Positions 1 to 11,972 of a DNA stretch of 64,000 nt are shown here, in pieces (position 1 is the first letter of the stretch; each line of letters starts with the position of its first letter). Source of the stretch: Aptenodytes patagonicus (taxonomy: Eukaryota > Chordata > Aves > Sphenisciformes > Spheniscidae); the NCBI RefSeq assembly GCF_965638725.1, contig NC_134952.1, forward strand, positions 59,064,065-59,128,064, in the 5' to 3' direction. Made by a program: the position numbers and the translations under genes. The notes beneath the pieces are model-generated. The model searched no databases. It was given only the letters and a program-made list of their open reading frames with translations, and was not told where the DNA came from.

Positions 1-1963
1 ACCCGACCACCAGATTCCTTGATGGTTTGTAAACAATCTTTTTTGCACTTATTATGCATGAATATAGAGGGTTCACTATTGTAACTGAAGCCCTGTTTTC
101 TGGAAACGTTACGGTAAGTCCCTTCTATAAAAATTAGCACAACCAGTTTAAAAAAAAATACAAACACTACTAAAAACTTGCATTATTAGGAAGCATTTAT
201 TTAGGTCTAGTTTCTTTTTTTTTGCTATACTTAGGGAATTGTCATTTATCTGAAGACAGTTTAAAAATTGAGCTACTTAAAATAAAAAGAAAAAAAAACC
301 CCTTGAAATAGTAATGTTCTGGTTTTGGCTGACCATCTTGGGGTGGGTTTTTCTTTTTGTTTTGTAAAAATATTTATTTAACCTTGTGAGTCGTCTTACC
401 ATTCATTTGTGACATCAATGCACATATCTAAGTATTAGAGCAGTTTTTCAAAAGCATTTGAAGATACTTCCTAGTAAAAGTGATGGAATAATGTGTATGT
501 TTGAAATGTTGATAAATAATTCTTAATTTTATAATAGTAATCAACTTCTTATACAGAAATCTCATGCAATATATACATAAACATTTGGGCCACTGTGATT
601 GGTGAGAAAGGAATGATGTGTTGCTAGTTTGGTTTGCTTTTGTGTTAGTTTGATGATGATCTCCATTTCTGTATTAATGCAGTCTGGTTTTGTCGATTTG
701 TATAATCTGTAATAAAAAAGCAATGCTCTGAAGTCTAGAATTTTTTCCAGTTAGTCAAAACTAAAGTTGAATACCAACTGCAGAAATCTTGTTTCTTTTA
801 TTCTGTATATCCATTTGCTAATTGTTATTCAGTGCTAGATAATGTCTACAACTTGCATTTTAATCACTGACATCTTACAGCCATTTCTTGTGTTTTGGGC
901 GATTTATATCCGTAGCAATAACTTAAGACATTTTCAGTCAATGGGCTGCCTTGAAACTTCTGCCAGATCAACTTTTCATTATAACTGCTTCATTTTAGAG
1001 ATTTATATTTTTGCTTTTTAAAATGTTCTACTTGGAAAATATGTAGTATTCAGAATACTTGATCATATGAGTTTTATTAAGTATTAATCCTGCAGTTTTG
1101 TTTAAAGTTTATACTGTAATGCACAAAGACTGAAATCTAGAAATACGGATATATACATATGTGCACTTAGGAGTATGAGAATTAAGGCTTCCTTACTTTC
1201 TGTCTGTCTCTTAAGAATGTTCTGGGTTTAATTTTTATTCAGTTTGAAAGTGTGGTTTGTTTTTTTTAGGCTAAAGTGTGGCAGTTTCCCCTAACAAAGT
1301 ATGTTTTCTCTGGTTTACTATTACAATTTTTATTAAAATAAAACAACAAAGGAAGAAACCTAGTTTTACAGTTTTGCTCTAACATATTGCATGCAGTGCA
1401 CAGTATATACAGCCATTTTCAGTGGGTAAAAAAAATTCAAAGCATTTGGGTTAAATAAGATAAAATTTAAGATTCAAGTGAGCTAATTATGTAAAAACAC
1501 CTTTATGCTTCCAGTACACAGTTTGAAATTTTTATCTATGAGCTAGCCTAATTTGTAGAGTGCGGTTTTTTGTTTGTTTTTATTATTATTATTAAATGGA
1601 AATTGTTTGGTTACTAGTGCTATATTGAAAGTGGACTGAAGTGAGTGATCTCAAAGGAGTAAAGGTGGAACACGGGTGAAATGCATTGCCTGTTTTTGGG
1701 ATTTCTGAATTGCACATTTTGTATTTCCATAAGTGTTTCATAATTCAGCATTTACTCCATTATTCACTGGCCAACTCTTAAGTGGTTTAAATGTTATTTG
1801 TTACTGGTGTGCAGGCATTAAAATTGTGCATCTGTTGCTGTATGCTTCTCTCGTCCATGTTAAGGTCTCTTCATTATTTCATTATAACAAAAGAATTGCA
1901 ATTAGAGTCCCCAAAAGCATGTGGCATTTAAGTACTCACATCCTTCTGTCTTCCTCCCCCAAG
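1..1963 (+). other. AIMP1: AIMP1 intron, 3' part
   Basis: This stretch precedes the first recognisable AIMP1 exon. I see no coding segment matching the preceding part of the EMAP II domain, so that exon lies outside the window. The DNA is AT-rich with short homopolymer runs. It ends in a pyrimidine-rich tract and AG at 1962-1963, a normal splice acceptor. An open frame running into the exon from about 1733 is intron read-through, not a real start. Confidence 0.8.
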
Positions 1964-2132
1964 ATGCAGAATCGGATGGCAATACTACTCTGTAACTTGA
2001 AGCCTGCAAAGATGAGAGGAGTAATATCTCAAGCAATGGTGATGTGTGCCAGCTCCCCAGAGAAAGTGGAAATTCTGGCTCCCCCACCTGGGGCAGTACC
2101 TGGGGATAGAATCACTTTTGAAGGTTTTCCTG
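1964..2132 (+). CDS. AIMP1: AIMP1 penultimate coding exon (EMAP II / tRNA-binding domain)
   Basis: AIMP1 (p43) is a scaffold subunit of the cytoplasmic multi-tRNA-synthetase complex; its C-terminal part can be released as the cytokine EMAP II. This exon encodes 56 codons plus one base. It contains CNLKPAKMRG, SQAMVMCAS and EKVEILAPP, which are hallmarks of the OB-fold tRNA-binding domain shared with the C-terminal domains of TyrRS and some MetRS. It opens after a pyrimidine-rich acceptor ending AAG and closes at a consensus donor, GTAAGT, at 2133. The split Gly codon (G|GA) is completed exactly by the exon at 9817, which confirms the phase. The N-terminal coiled-coil and the start of the EMAP II domain are upstream of the window, so the gene is partial here. 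I see no frameshift or stop. The identification is from remembered family sequence. Confidence 0.96.
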
Positions 2133-2414
2133 GTAAGTAAGTATTTGGGAAATTGGAGGAAATAAGTATGCCAAGGTGACCTCAGTGTTGAAGCAGATAA
2201 AACAGTATTTTAAAGTTGGCTGCATTTTTTTGTTGAAATTTTCTGAATTAGTTATATTCAAACTTTTTGATTATTAGCATGCTAAGGTTGTGTAAATAAA
2301 GGATTGAAAATACTTAACTACCTGCCAAAAATTGGAAAGTACAGGGAAATAACTGTAACTTGAAAAAGTTGTATAATACTTTGATATAGAATTACCCACT
2401 TTCTTTAAGTCTCA

Positions 2415-2419
2415 ATAAG
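2415..2419. repeat. Target-site duplication, left copy (ATAAG)
   Basis: ATAAG directly precedes the TG of the LTR and recurs directly after its terminal CA. A 5-bp duplication is the size expected for ERVL/ERV3-class integrations. Confidence 0.85.
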
Positions 2420-2655
2420 TGTCCTGCTTTCGGCTGGGATAGAGTTTATTTTTTTTCCTAGTAGCTGGCATAGTGCTGTGTTTTGGATTTAGGATGAGAA
2501 TAATGTGGTAGCATGCTGACGTTTTAGTTGTTGCTAAGTAGTGCTTACATTAGTCAAGGACTTTTCAGCTTCCCATGCCCTGCCAGCGAGAAGCTGGGAG
2601 GGGGCACAGCCAGGACAGCTGACCCAAACTGGCCAAAGGGACATTCTATACCCTG

Positions 2656-2663
2656 TGACGTCA
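2656..2663 (+). promoter_or_regulatory. CRE palindrome in LTR promoter
   Basis: A perfect TGACGTCA (CREB/ATF site) lies just upstream of the TATA-like TACATAAA at 2671-2678. This is the usual geometry of a retroviral U3 core promoter. Activity is not shown. Confidence 0.55.
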
Positions 2664-2810
2664 TGCTCAGTACATAAACTGGGGGAAAGCTGCCTGGGGG
2701 GCCGCTGCCTGGGGACTGGCTGGGTATCGGTTGGTGGGTGGTGAGCAATTGCATCGTGCATCACTTGCTTTATGTATTCTTTTTAATTATTATTTTATTT
2801 TATTTCAATT

Positions 2811-2816
2811 ATTAAA
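2811..2816 (+). terminator. LTR polyadenylation signal ATTAAA
   Basis: ATTAAA lies about 130 bp before the LTR 3' end and about 130 bp downstream of the TATA-like box, in sense with AIMP1. It is the likely R-region poly(A) signal and could act on AIMP1 pre-mRNA. Confidence 0.5.
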
Positions 2817-2943
2817 CTGTCTTCATCTCAACCCATGAGTTTTCTCACTTTTACTCCTCCGATTCTGTCCCCCATCCCATGGGGGGGGCAGTGAGCGAGT
2901 GGCTGTGTGGTGCTCAGTCACTGGCTGGGGTTAAACCATGACA

Positions 2944-2948
2944 ATAAG
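2944..2948. repeat. Target-site duplication, right copy (ATAAG)
   Basis: This is identical to 2415-2419 and abuts the terminal CA of the LTR. Confidence 0.85.
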
Positions 2949-5929
2949 TATTTCTGCTTTTGAAATTTATGGACAAACATATTTGTACTTTGCAAGTTAC
3001 AATAAGAAAATGTAAAGCATCTTTCCCAGTGTCTCAGTGTAAGCGGTGAAGTAATAAGTTCCTGATTCCAGCTCCTCACACTGATTAAAGTGTCAGAACT
3101 TGAGGTAGGCTTTTTTTTTTTTTTTGGAGGAAGTGATGGAGAAGATTGGAGGGGGTGGAAATCCCATATTTATGAGAGGAACCTGTGATATTCAAAACAC
3201 CAGGGGCTTTTTGTTTGTTTGTCTGGGAGGAAATGACTTTTTGGGTCTCCAAAGACAGATACTGGATTTCTTCCCACTTAATTAAATCAATAAATCCACC
3301 TTTTTTTCAGAATATAAATAAGAAAATAATAGAATTTAAACTTTCTCAAAAGATGATTTTCATCCATTTTCCCACTTCCTCTACCTCCCACTCATCTACG
3401 AAAACAATTAGTTTCTGACCCTGCATATTGGGAACTCGCATAAGCATCACAGGTGTAGTGTGTTGGTGAGTGTTTCCCTCCTGCCCAAATGCCAGTTCGT
3501 TATTCTCATGGGCTGAAAGGGATTCAGCTTTTCCTGTTGCTGTCTTTGTTAGCACTGTTATTTTGTTATCTCTATCATGGTTTTAAGTGTTTTTCGTCAG
3601 GAGGTGCTGGTCCATTATAAGCCCAGTAAGAAAGGCACTCAGATTCTGTATAGTATCATTTAAAATGATCTTCATTAGAGCTGACACTGAAAAGAGAGAA
3701 TAGTATAAATAATCTTACATTGCATGGATGATGGGAACCCTGAGTTGGTGCAGCATCAAACATGCTTCTGATCCACATGCAGCATGCTGTGCACTTCCTG
3801 TCCGTAGAAGAGATTTCCCCGCTTTTGGTGATTTGAGCTACTGTTGTATTTTCTTAAACTGTCAAACAGAAAGGAAGTTTGCATGAGAACTTGATGCTGC
3901 ATTGTTCCATAAAGGTGAAGACACGCAGGTGGCTCAGTCGCTGGCACCACGTGGGAGCTGCCTGCAGGCACCTCTGTTACAGTCAGCTGGCTAGGTTTAT
4001 CCTGCGCCCCAGGAATTTGTGCAGCACAGCACAAGCCCAGATCTACTCAGGTCAACTGTTACGTGGATCACTGAGTTCTTGATGAACAGTGGTCTTCTGG
4101 TCAGAATCACTGCATCACTTTGTCTTAACAAAAAGTGGTCTAACTCCCAACATTTCCTATATCAGGTGGACTTGTATGTGTGTACATCTATCAACAAAGT
4201 ATTCATCTTCAGGATGAATTTGTTGCTCAAAAGTTGGCTTTCACATGTGAGAAAATGGTGTAGCTTTGTTTTCTACATAGAAACATATTAACCTTTTCAA
4301 GCTATTGCACCTCTGACAATTTCTAGCTGTATAGCAGTGGTTTTATTTTTGAACCTCTTGGCAAGCTCTATGCTTAAATGTATTTGCATGAAATACATAC
4401 AAACACGTATATATTTATGAAAGATATATAGATATTTTTATACTTCTCATGATTGAAACTGTGATGCTCTAAAAAAATATTTGTTGGCATATGATAAAGG
4501 AAGCAATGGTCTATCTAGGTGTTTTTGAAACAGGAGGAAAGCTCAGCTTGCTGTGATTTAATGCTCTGATTGAAAATATTTTAAAATAATACTGTGTTTA
4601 AGAAGGAAGTCAGTCTTGCAGCATTTTTTTCATTTTTAGTTATCTGTATTGAAAGTATACCAAGCTTGCTAGTTGAGATGAAGAATTGGTAAGCTGTACT
4701 GAAATCTGAAAGGCTTCAGCAATTATATTGACTAAATTGTAGGAATACTCACTCATAACTTCTAGGAGTTACCACATATCTGTGAGTAAAGATGGATTAA
4801 ATGTTGGATGTGTGACTTCTGTTACATGCAAGGATACACTCATATTGCTTTCTGTTGCTGTGGAAATGGATGTGCAAGAGATAGCATCAACCTGTAGAGT
4901 AAAACGTTCTAGTGCATAAGCCCTGCAAAATTATGTACAAGTCAGCCTGGGCATGTGGCTTTTTTGAGGCGTGGAGGGTCTTTTTTGTTTGTTTTCTGTC
5001 TAAGACATAACCTTACTCCAAACTTGTATCTCAGGTAACTTCGTATACCTGGCATTTGAAAATAATGTGAGAGCTGGTAGTAGTGCTGTTCTCTGTTAGC
5101 CAGCATATCTTTTCTTGTGCATGACTAAGAGGTCAGTTTTATCAAAATAAACTATTTGACTCCATGGTTGCAGTTGCAAAAAGCTTTTCCTAGAGCAAAT
5201 CAGTTATGGAAACATTTGTTCTAAAATTACTCCCAGGTGTTAAGCTATACAGATATTCTGTTGACATTTTGATTCTTAAAAGACATAGAATCAGCTAAAG
5301 GTGGTATAAAAGTTGTACTAGTTCTAAAATTATGACCTGCAGCCTGTGATACAAGGTTTTGTATGCTTTGTTATCAGTTTCCTTCTGACAGGGAGCCAAA
5401 GACATGGAGGTCTGATAAAGTGCCAAATGAAGGTTTTTACAACCCCTTTGAAAAACATATACATTCAGGGCTATAGATTGTAGTCTGAAATATGGCAGCT
5501 GTTTCCTAATGTTTCATATATAGCTGCTCAGAAAAATTGGTAGGTATGAAATGAAAGCTAATCATTGACCTTGAAAATATACCTAATGCTTAATAGTGCA
5601 AAGTAGAGTGATGTATCTCCTAGTCACATAAAACTTACTTTAAAGAATTTTAAGACTTGTGTTTTTATTATCTTGGAGTAGGAAAAAGCAAGAAAAAAAA
5701 AAAGCATTGATGGATGGAGACTTACAAAATCCTTCTGACATCTGCTTCTGTAACTTAATTTGTTGTATACCTGTCTTTTGCATATTGCCTTTGTAAACTA
5801 AGATATTAATACTGTTCACTGGTAGGTTTTGGTTTGCTTTAGGGCTTTTTAAAATTTCTTTTACCTGCAGACTAAGATTGTTGCCTCTTACCTTCTTGTC
5901 CAAGTGATTAACAACTTTTGGTGGGTTTG

Positions 5930-6110
5930 GTTCCCCCCTCACCACCACCACCACCCCACCCCGCCCGATTCCTTTTTCTGGTTTAGGGGTGGGTTGGTTG
6001 GTTGGTTTTTTTAAAATTTTTCTCCTTTTTAAACAACTGGGTGGTTTGGTGTTTGGGTTTTTTTTCCCTTTTATTCCTGGGGGGTGGGTGGGGGTGGGTG
6101 TGTGCAACTC
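5930..6110. repeat. Low-complexity CCA / GGTT / GGGT-rich tract
   Basis: A run of CCA triplets and C blocks is followed by GGTT repeats, T runs and GGGTGGGTGG-type blocks. Long open frames across it on both strands come from this skewed composition, not from a gene. Confidence 0.8.
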
Positions 6111-9100
6111 ACTGGGAGAATGGAAAACTGTTTCTCAATTTTTAAAGGGGTTGTATGTCTGTATCTTCTACTCACCTTTTTTGTTAAAATCTCACGTGCG
6201 CTTAGCTGCTGTCTCCTCAAAGGCAATCTGGCACTTCACTAATACTGTTATCAGGAGGGTAGAATCCTTGCTATGTCAGATGTCATTTAATTTCAGTGCT
6301 TAATTGTAACCATTTATATTCTGATCAGATTTTTTTTTTTTTTAAAAGAATACTTTGAAAGCATAAAGGTTCAGTCTGAGTCCTTGAAAGTCAAATAGAA
6401 GGGACAGCTGGGTCTTGTTTTTGTTTGAAATATGAAAGCCTATGAAGCAACAGAAGCAGCAGCAGCAACAATAAAGCAACTCTAAAACACACAGCTGTCT
6501 ATCAAGCCGCTTGGAATCAAGTTATTTTTAAGCCTGCTCTCTCCACCATACAAAATATTCATGAGATACAGGCTAATTTTCCTTGGTCATTTTAGTCAAA
6601 GTAAACAAATGGTATCTTGATTCAAACCAATTGAACTTTTTTCTGCAGAAACTTGAGAGTTTTCCTAGAACCATCTTTAGTGTTGTAGAGGAGTGATTTG
6701 ATAAGGAATGCTGTTGTCTGGAGGAGTATTCTTTTTTTGTTTGTTGATTTGATGTCATTGCCCTTAGGGGAACTTTAGCATGGTTTTATATTCCAATACA
6801 TGAATCTTCAAGATCTCTTGGTCCTTTTTTGTATTAAGAACTTTATCAGATTTCTATCCGCCTTCAGTGGAAAAGGTCTAATTCATAAGCCATAGAAAAA
6901 TCATTCCATCGCATGTCTGTAAATACTATGCTCTCCTACACAGTAATTGCCGTAAGACAGCAATAATTGGTGGAGTTTTCACAGCTAACTGTGAAATCTT
7001 CTTTCTAATAGCAGTATAACTGACGCTTTGACAAAATTCTTCAATGCAAAAATGCCACAGGAACCATGAATCTGTTATTTAAGTTTATATAGTTCTGGTC
7101 CAAGAATCCCTGGCAATTTAGTTAATAACTATCTCTTTAAAAAAAAAAAAAAAGTGCTAAAACTGGAGTGCAGTGGTTAGTCTGTATTTAACAGGTTTCT
7201 TTTAATCAAAGCTTTGGTGTATGGATGCTTTCCTTCAGCTGCATAGTTATAATCCACAGTGGGCTAACTGGTACTAACTTTTTGTAAGGTCGCACATCAC
7301 CACATCTTTTTTCCCCTTATTGTGCTGAGATATAGTCTTTCAATAGTTACTGAGCTGTTACAACATGGAGAGGTTTCTTGCTTATTAGGAGAATTTCTTT
7401 CGTAATATTTAAACTGCTAGACCAAATGACATGCTTAACAAAATTTGGGACCTCTTATTTGGTTCTTTTTATTGAATGAGAGTGGGAAGCTCATTAAACC
7501 ATTACAAGTTTAAATTTATTTTATATATAGAAACCCTTCTAAAGAATATTTTCTGGAAAGAAAGAATGCAATGAAGAGAAGTCACAGGAAAATGCACAGC
7601 CTAAAGCTCTGGTAGTATTTAAAATCGGTGCCTGTGCTAATCTAATATGAGCTCACCACAGATCCCAAGGGAGCTTGATGCAGGATTCCAAAGAAACTTA
7701 TTAACATCCAGAGCGTGTGTTTTATAATAAAAGTCAGGTTTTTTTTCTTACTGAAAAAATTCACTTGCTTTTTATATTTGAGGAGGGGGAAGGAAATGCA
7801 CAATGGATCATTTAACATTCTGCTTAATGATTTTAATAGTTCGTATGCATTCACTTTGGTCTAAATCCATGTCTGTCTTTGTTCATGAACTTGAGCATTG
7901 AGCAGGATTTTTATTTTTGTGAAAGTGCGCAATTAGCTCTAAATGTTTAATTTATTAATGGTATTACTGATTTTTCTTTCAAATATTAAGTGCACTGTGG
8001 TTGTGAAATAACTCAACTGCATTATTGAATCTTGCTTTGGCAAGGCTAGCCTGCTTAACGGAGAAGTCTGGCCTGGTCTGCTTCTCTTACACAGTTACAG
8101 ATATAGAAGCGACAGAAGTTAGACCTGTCTGCAGGCAGAAGTAACCTACTCTTGCAAGCATTGAGAATGCGAGTAGATTGAACCATTGAAAACATTTAAA
8201 GGAGAAAAACAGTAAGGCAGGCTGGACTGAGAGTAGTTAATTTAACTGCCTGTTGGTCAGCCAGTCGGGAATACGCCAAGCAGTAATGAATTTCAACCAG
8301 CTACTAGAAACACGTACATTAGAATCCCTGTAGCATTAATAGTTTTTCTTCCTGAACCTTTGGGGACACCGAGTAGTGGAAAATGAGAGTACTTGATATT
8401 CTGCTCACTTGGAGAGCTCCTCATTTTCCTTTAGGAACTCCTGGCTTCTTGAGAGGATCTCAGGGAGGATCTGTTTACTAGGATTTGTTTTTTGATTCTT
8501 GCTTGTTCTGGAACTTAAGATTTGAATAGTTTGGGCAGAATGGTGCCAATATGGCACTCCAAGCAAGTAAAAAAAAAATATATATATATAGTGTATCAAC
8601 AGTGAAATAGCATGGGATTCCTTTCAGCATTTAAATGTGCTCAAATTGTATTTAAAACAAGTCTTGTGTTTTTTTTAATTTGTCCTGCCTGTGTTACACA
8701 CAAGAGGTCGAGAGCATCCGACAGCATTATGATTAAGTAACTTTTTAAATGAAATATCTTTTTTCTTTAAGAGAATCTGCATTGTATTAGAATTAAGAGA
8801 TTAAATTTACTCGACCTTTGAACAGAAAATAATTATACAGTGAATTGGTTGTCTTGCTTTATCTAGATTATGTCAGCAGGCAGCAGTTTATTCAGTATAA
8901 ATCTTTAGAGCAAGAGAGCTCATTTAGCTTAGTTGTTTTGCTCCTATACTTTGCATTTCATGTCTATTTAAAAATAGGAAAATATGACTGAAATACTTCA
9001 CTATTCTATGTAATTTGTTAACAGTATTTCAAAACATTAGTAGAAGAAACCTGCATTTTGTGGTCATTAGAGATCCTTAAATAGTCAGATTTGCTAATGT

Positions 9101-9816
9101 AGTTAGACTGTCAATACCTCTAGGGAGTAGGTAGCTTGTCATGCTGTACACATAGAAACAGGGAACTGAGACTTATAGAGACTGAGGCCATATTTGCTGA
9201 AATACAAGCTGACCTCTAGTGCTCCTGTTATTTTAGGCACCAGAGCTTGTCATCAAATAGTACAAAAAGTAGCAGAACAGTGTTAAAACTTGGGGCTAAA
9301 ATTATATGTCAGTATGCTAATTTTGGACTATTCTTGTCTAAGTTCGATATTTCTCAACTGTAAGGGCACCTGCCAAATTCACTTAATATTAATTGCTTAT
9401 AAAAATTCATTAATTCCTAAACTTAAGATGCCGACAAACCTGTGTCTTGGTGAGTAGTGTGTTTCTGTGGTCCACATCTACTTAATTCTTGGGAATCCTT
9501 TTGGTCTCTAGTAAATTTTGTAAACCAACAACTAGCAAGGGTTTGATTTCTTCCTTTTGACAGTATTTGTGGTCTGTTACTTTACAACCTTTTTTCCCCT
9601 GAAAGATCAGCATTTTGAGAGTGGCTCTGGAGACATTTCCTAGACAATCCCTAATTCCAATTAAAGTTTTCGTTTTGAGAGTCGCAGGTAATGTTTTTTT
9701 CCCTTATAAGTGTGTGCAGTGATGCTGTGTGGGCTGTCACAGATGTGTACATACATAGAGTGCTTGCTCTGCCTTCTGTGTTGTTTGCTATTAGGTTATT
9801 CTTTGTTTTGAAACAG

Positions 9817-9983
9817 GAGATCCTGAGAAGGAACTTAATCCCAAGAAGAAGATTTGGGAGCAAATCCAACCTGATCTTCATACCAATGACCAGTGTGTTG
9901 CTACGTACAAAGGAGTTCCATTTGAAGTGAAAGGGAAAGGAGTCTGCAGGGCGGAGACCATGGCAAACAGTGGAATTAAATAA
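9817..9983 (+). CDS. AIMP1: AIMP1 terminal coding exon
   Basis: This exon completes the Gly codon from the previous exon and adds 54 codons, ending in NSGIK and TAA. It contains KELNPKKKIWEQIQPDLHT, CVATYKGVPFEV and KGKGVC, the conserved C-terminal extension of EMAP II that packs on the OB fold and makes a pseudo-dimer interface in this family. The acceptor is AAACAG at 9811-9816. With the 1964-2132 exon, the window encodes the last 111 residues. Everything is intact and strongly conserved by eye against the remembered mammalian protein, with only conservative changes. The stop lies in a TAAA repeat that also supplies overlapping AATAAA hexamers directly downstream, so the 3' UTR may be very short. 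Confidence 0.97.
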
Positions 9984-10042
9984 ATAAATAAATAGTTATT
10001 AGAAGCTTTTTCAGATGTTGAAATGGAAAGTAATGCAAGCAC

Positions 10043-10048
10043 AATAAA
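10043..10048 (+). terminator. AIMP1: Likely AIMP1 poly(A) signal
   Basis: AATAAA lies 60 bp after the AIMP1 stop. Overlapping AATAAA copies in the TAAA repeat just after the stop, from about 9982, are alternatives. Confidence 0.5.
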
Positions 10049-10938
10049 AAACATGAATATATTACCCCTCTGAAATGCATGGCTAATACGTTTTTTGTTT
10101 GTCTCCTCTTCCAGAGGTACAGAATGTGTTATGCCTCCAACACTTTCACAATTCACTCATTTACCATGCTTACTGTCCTTGAGGTTAAGCATTGTCAACA
10201 GTCATTAACCACTCAGTGCTCAAGACTTAATTGCCAAGGCTTGTTCATGGTAGAACTACAGGCAGGCAAGCATATTTTCTGGACAGCTAAAAGGTTTAGA
10301 GGATCTATGGAGCAAGAGCATCTCAATAAGGAAAAATTTCTGCCATGTTCCTTTGTGCTAGCTGCTCTTCAAGAGGGGCAGGACTAGCAGTTGGTCAGTG
10401 AAAACCACAATCGTCTTCATTCTTCTAGTCGCCTTTTAATAGTTTTTCTCCTCTTCTTTCAGGCAGGTTTCAGATATATTATAAGCCTCTGCAACTTTGT
10501 TCTTGGCTGTGTTGTCTCAGTAGTCTGCAGACAATTGTAATGGGAAGATTAAACGATGGCCCTTTATGCCCTAAGATATACAAATGGACATACTTTCTTA
10601 TCCCACAGTTACGCTGTTACAACGTCAATAAGATCAAAGCTGTCACTTTGCTAAAATAGTTCTTTATCTAGTCCACCTAGATATTTCCTTCCAAATGATA
10701 GGTACTACTAAGAAAGAATGAATAGCAAAGAGATTGCTAGAGCCAGTCAAATACTACCAAAAAAAAAAATCTGTTTCCAATGCCCAAACAGGTATAAAAT
10801 GAATTGATTTTTTTGTTTTAATGTATTTTTATGCAATGATACTTTATATGAAAGTTGCTTTGGATTTAACAGAAATAGCTTCTTCAGTTTTTACAATTAG
10901 AATTATTCCATAATAATGTAGTACAAGTAGTCATGGTT

Positions 10939-10958
10939 GCTATGGTAATTACCATAGC
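10939..10958. promoter_or_regulatory. 20-bp perfect palindrome with X-box-like half
   Basis: GCTATGGTAATTACCATAGC reads the same on both strands. With the preceding GTT it forms GTTGCTATGGTAAT, close to the RFX X-box pattern (GTTGCCATGGCAAC). The palindrome is seen directly; the regulatory reading is inference. Confidence 0.4.
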
Positions 10959-11966
10959 CTCAAATTACTTCTTTTAATTCCTGCCTCTTAATAATCTGAA
11001 AATAACTATTTTAGATCAATTTACAATAAACCTTTTAAGTAACTATTTAGAGATATTTCAGATATTTTGGCATATAATGTTTAATTAACTGGTTACTGTC
11101 TAACCACTGAAACAGTAAGCGCTTTTTGAAACCACTGAAATAAAAAAAACTTAGCCACTCTGAATTTTGCAGGCTTTGAACTTCATCCAGTAAACTGGGA
11201 GAGAAAACAAAATGACAGTGATATAAAAGTAAAAGGAACAGGCGCAAAAGAAGAGATGAACAGATTTTTTTTTTGAATGAGTTTTGTATGTGCCTATAAA
11301 CTGTGTTAATTTTTCATGCATCTGGGAATAAGCAATAGTAATTAGTTCTTTTAAATGTGCCAAATAGCGTTAAGCACATGGGAGCTATTTTATCTGCCTT
11401 GTAAACTGTGTATCCAATAATGTCTTATTAAGCAAAATTCTTGAAGTTTAAAATCTCAATTTAACTAATCCTGAATCAAGGTAAGGAAATACTTTTACAG
11501 TAGATAAATCTTAGCTTTTAATACTGGAAAGCTCTTTACAAACTTTGGAATTCGGAGGAACTTCCGAAAGCTTGAAGAATTGAGCAAAAAGGCTCCCTTA
11601 CAGTCTGAACTAATGTACTTTTTTTTTTACTTTTTTTTTTCCTTCCAGATCAGTGTTCTGTTTGAACTGCAACATACAATCTGGTGTAGCATAAAAGTCT
11701 CATTTGTGACTACATACATATTAGGACCGTGATTTAGAGCACTAGCTTGTTCTGATTTTGTGGTTGAAGCTAGGATTCTGGATGCAGTAGTGTGAGATAC
11801 TCTATGAAAGGCAAGTAGTTTGGTAATCTAAAGAGATATTTCCAACTGTGTGTTCAAAGGTATTTGGTATGGATGTGGAATTTTCCGGTTGATGGCTTTT
11901 ACTCTCTTATTTCTATTAAATGTTACCTACCATAGAAAATAGACAAACGAGCACCTGAAAGCTAAT

Positions 11967-11972
11967 TTTATT
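11967..11972 (-). terminator. GIMD1: AATAAA overlapping the GIMD1 stop codon
   Basis: On the - strand the last codons read GAA TAA AAT, so AATAAA spans the stop codon. No other clear hexamer is seen within about 100 bp downstream. If used, the 3' UTR would be tiny. A distal site is also possible. Confidence 0.3.

Larger units (their letters stand above)
2420..2943 (+). mobile_element. Solo LTR of an endogenous retrovirus, ERVL-like
   Basis: A 524-bp element begins TGTCCTG and ends ATGACA, so it has the TG...CA ends of a retroviral LTR, and it is bracketed by perfect ATAAG duplications. Inside are a CRE-type TGACGTCA, a TATA-like TACATAAA about 8 bp further on, and ATTAAA near the 3' end, in the order U3-R-U5 on the + strand. 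Phrases such as the CAGCCAGGACAGCTGACCC stretch match an LTR I remember as abundant in neoavian birds. No internal viral genes flank it, so the provirus was reduced by LTR-LTR recombination. It lies in the same orientation as AIMP1. The exact family name is not certain. Confidence 0.88.
2133..9816 (+). other. AIMP1: AIMP1 last intron (7.7 kb)
   Basis: The intron runs from GTAAGT to a TTTTGAAACAG acceptor. It holds a complete solo LTR (2420-2943) and a C/G/T-rich low-complexity patch (about 5930-6110). The rest is AT-rich single-copy-looking sequence in which I recognise no exon or RNA gene. Short open frames on both strands show no splice logic or familiar motif. Confidence 0.85.
9984..11967. 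other. AIMP1-GIMD1 tail-to-tail intergenic region
   Basis: About 2 kb separates the two stop codons of the convergent genes. It holds the AIMP1 3' UTR with poly(A) signals, a 20-bp perfect palindrome (10939-10958), and AT-rich sequence with T and A runs. I find no further gene. Confidence 0.8.

Noticed and set aside
1733..1963. Open frame with an apparent Met leading into the AIMP1 exon
   Set aside because: It crosses the splice acceptor. The AIMP1 homology starts exactly at 1964, so the upstream part is intron.
2534..2764. Small open frames on both strands
   Set aside because: They lie inside the non-coding solo LTR.
5640..6303. Long overlapping open frames on both strands
   Set aside because: They lie over C/G/T-rich low-complexity DNA. 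The peptides are Pro-, Gly- and Val-rich by composition.
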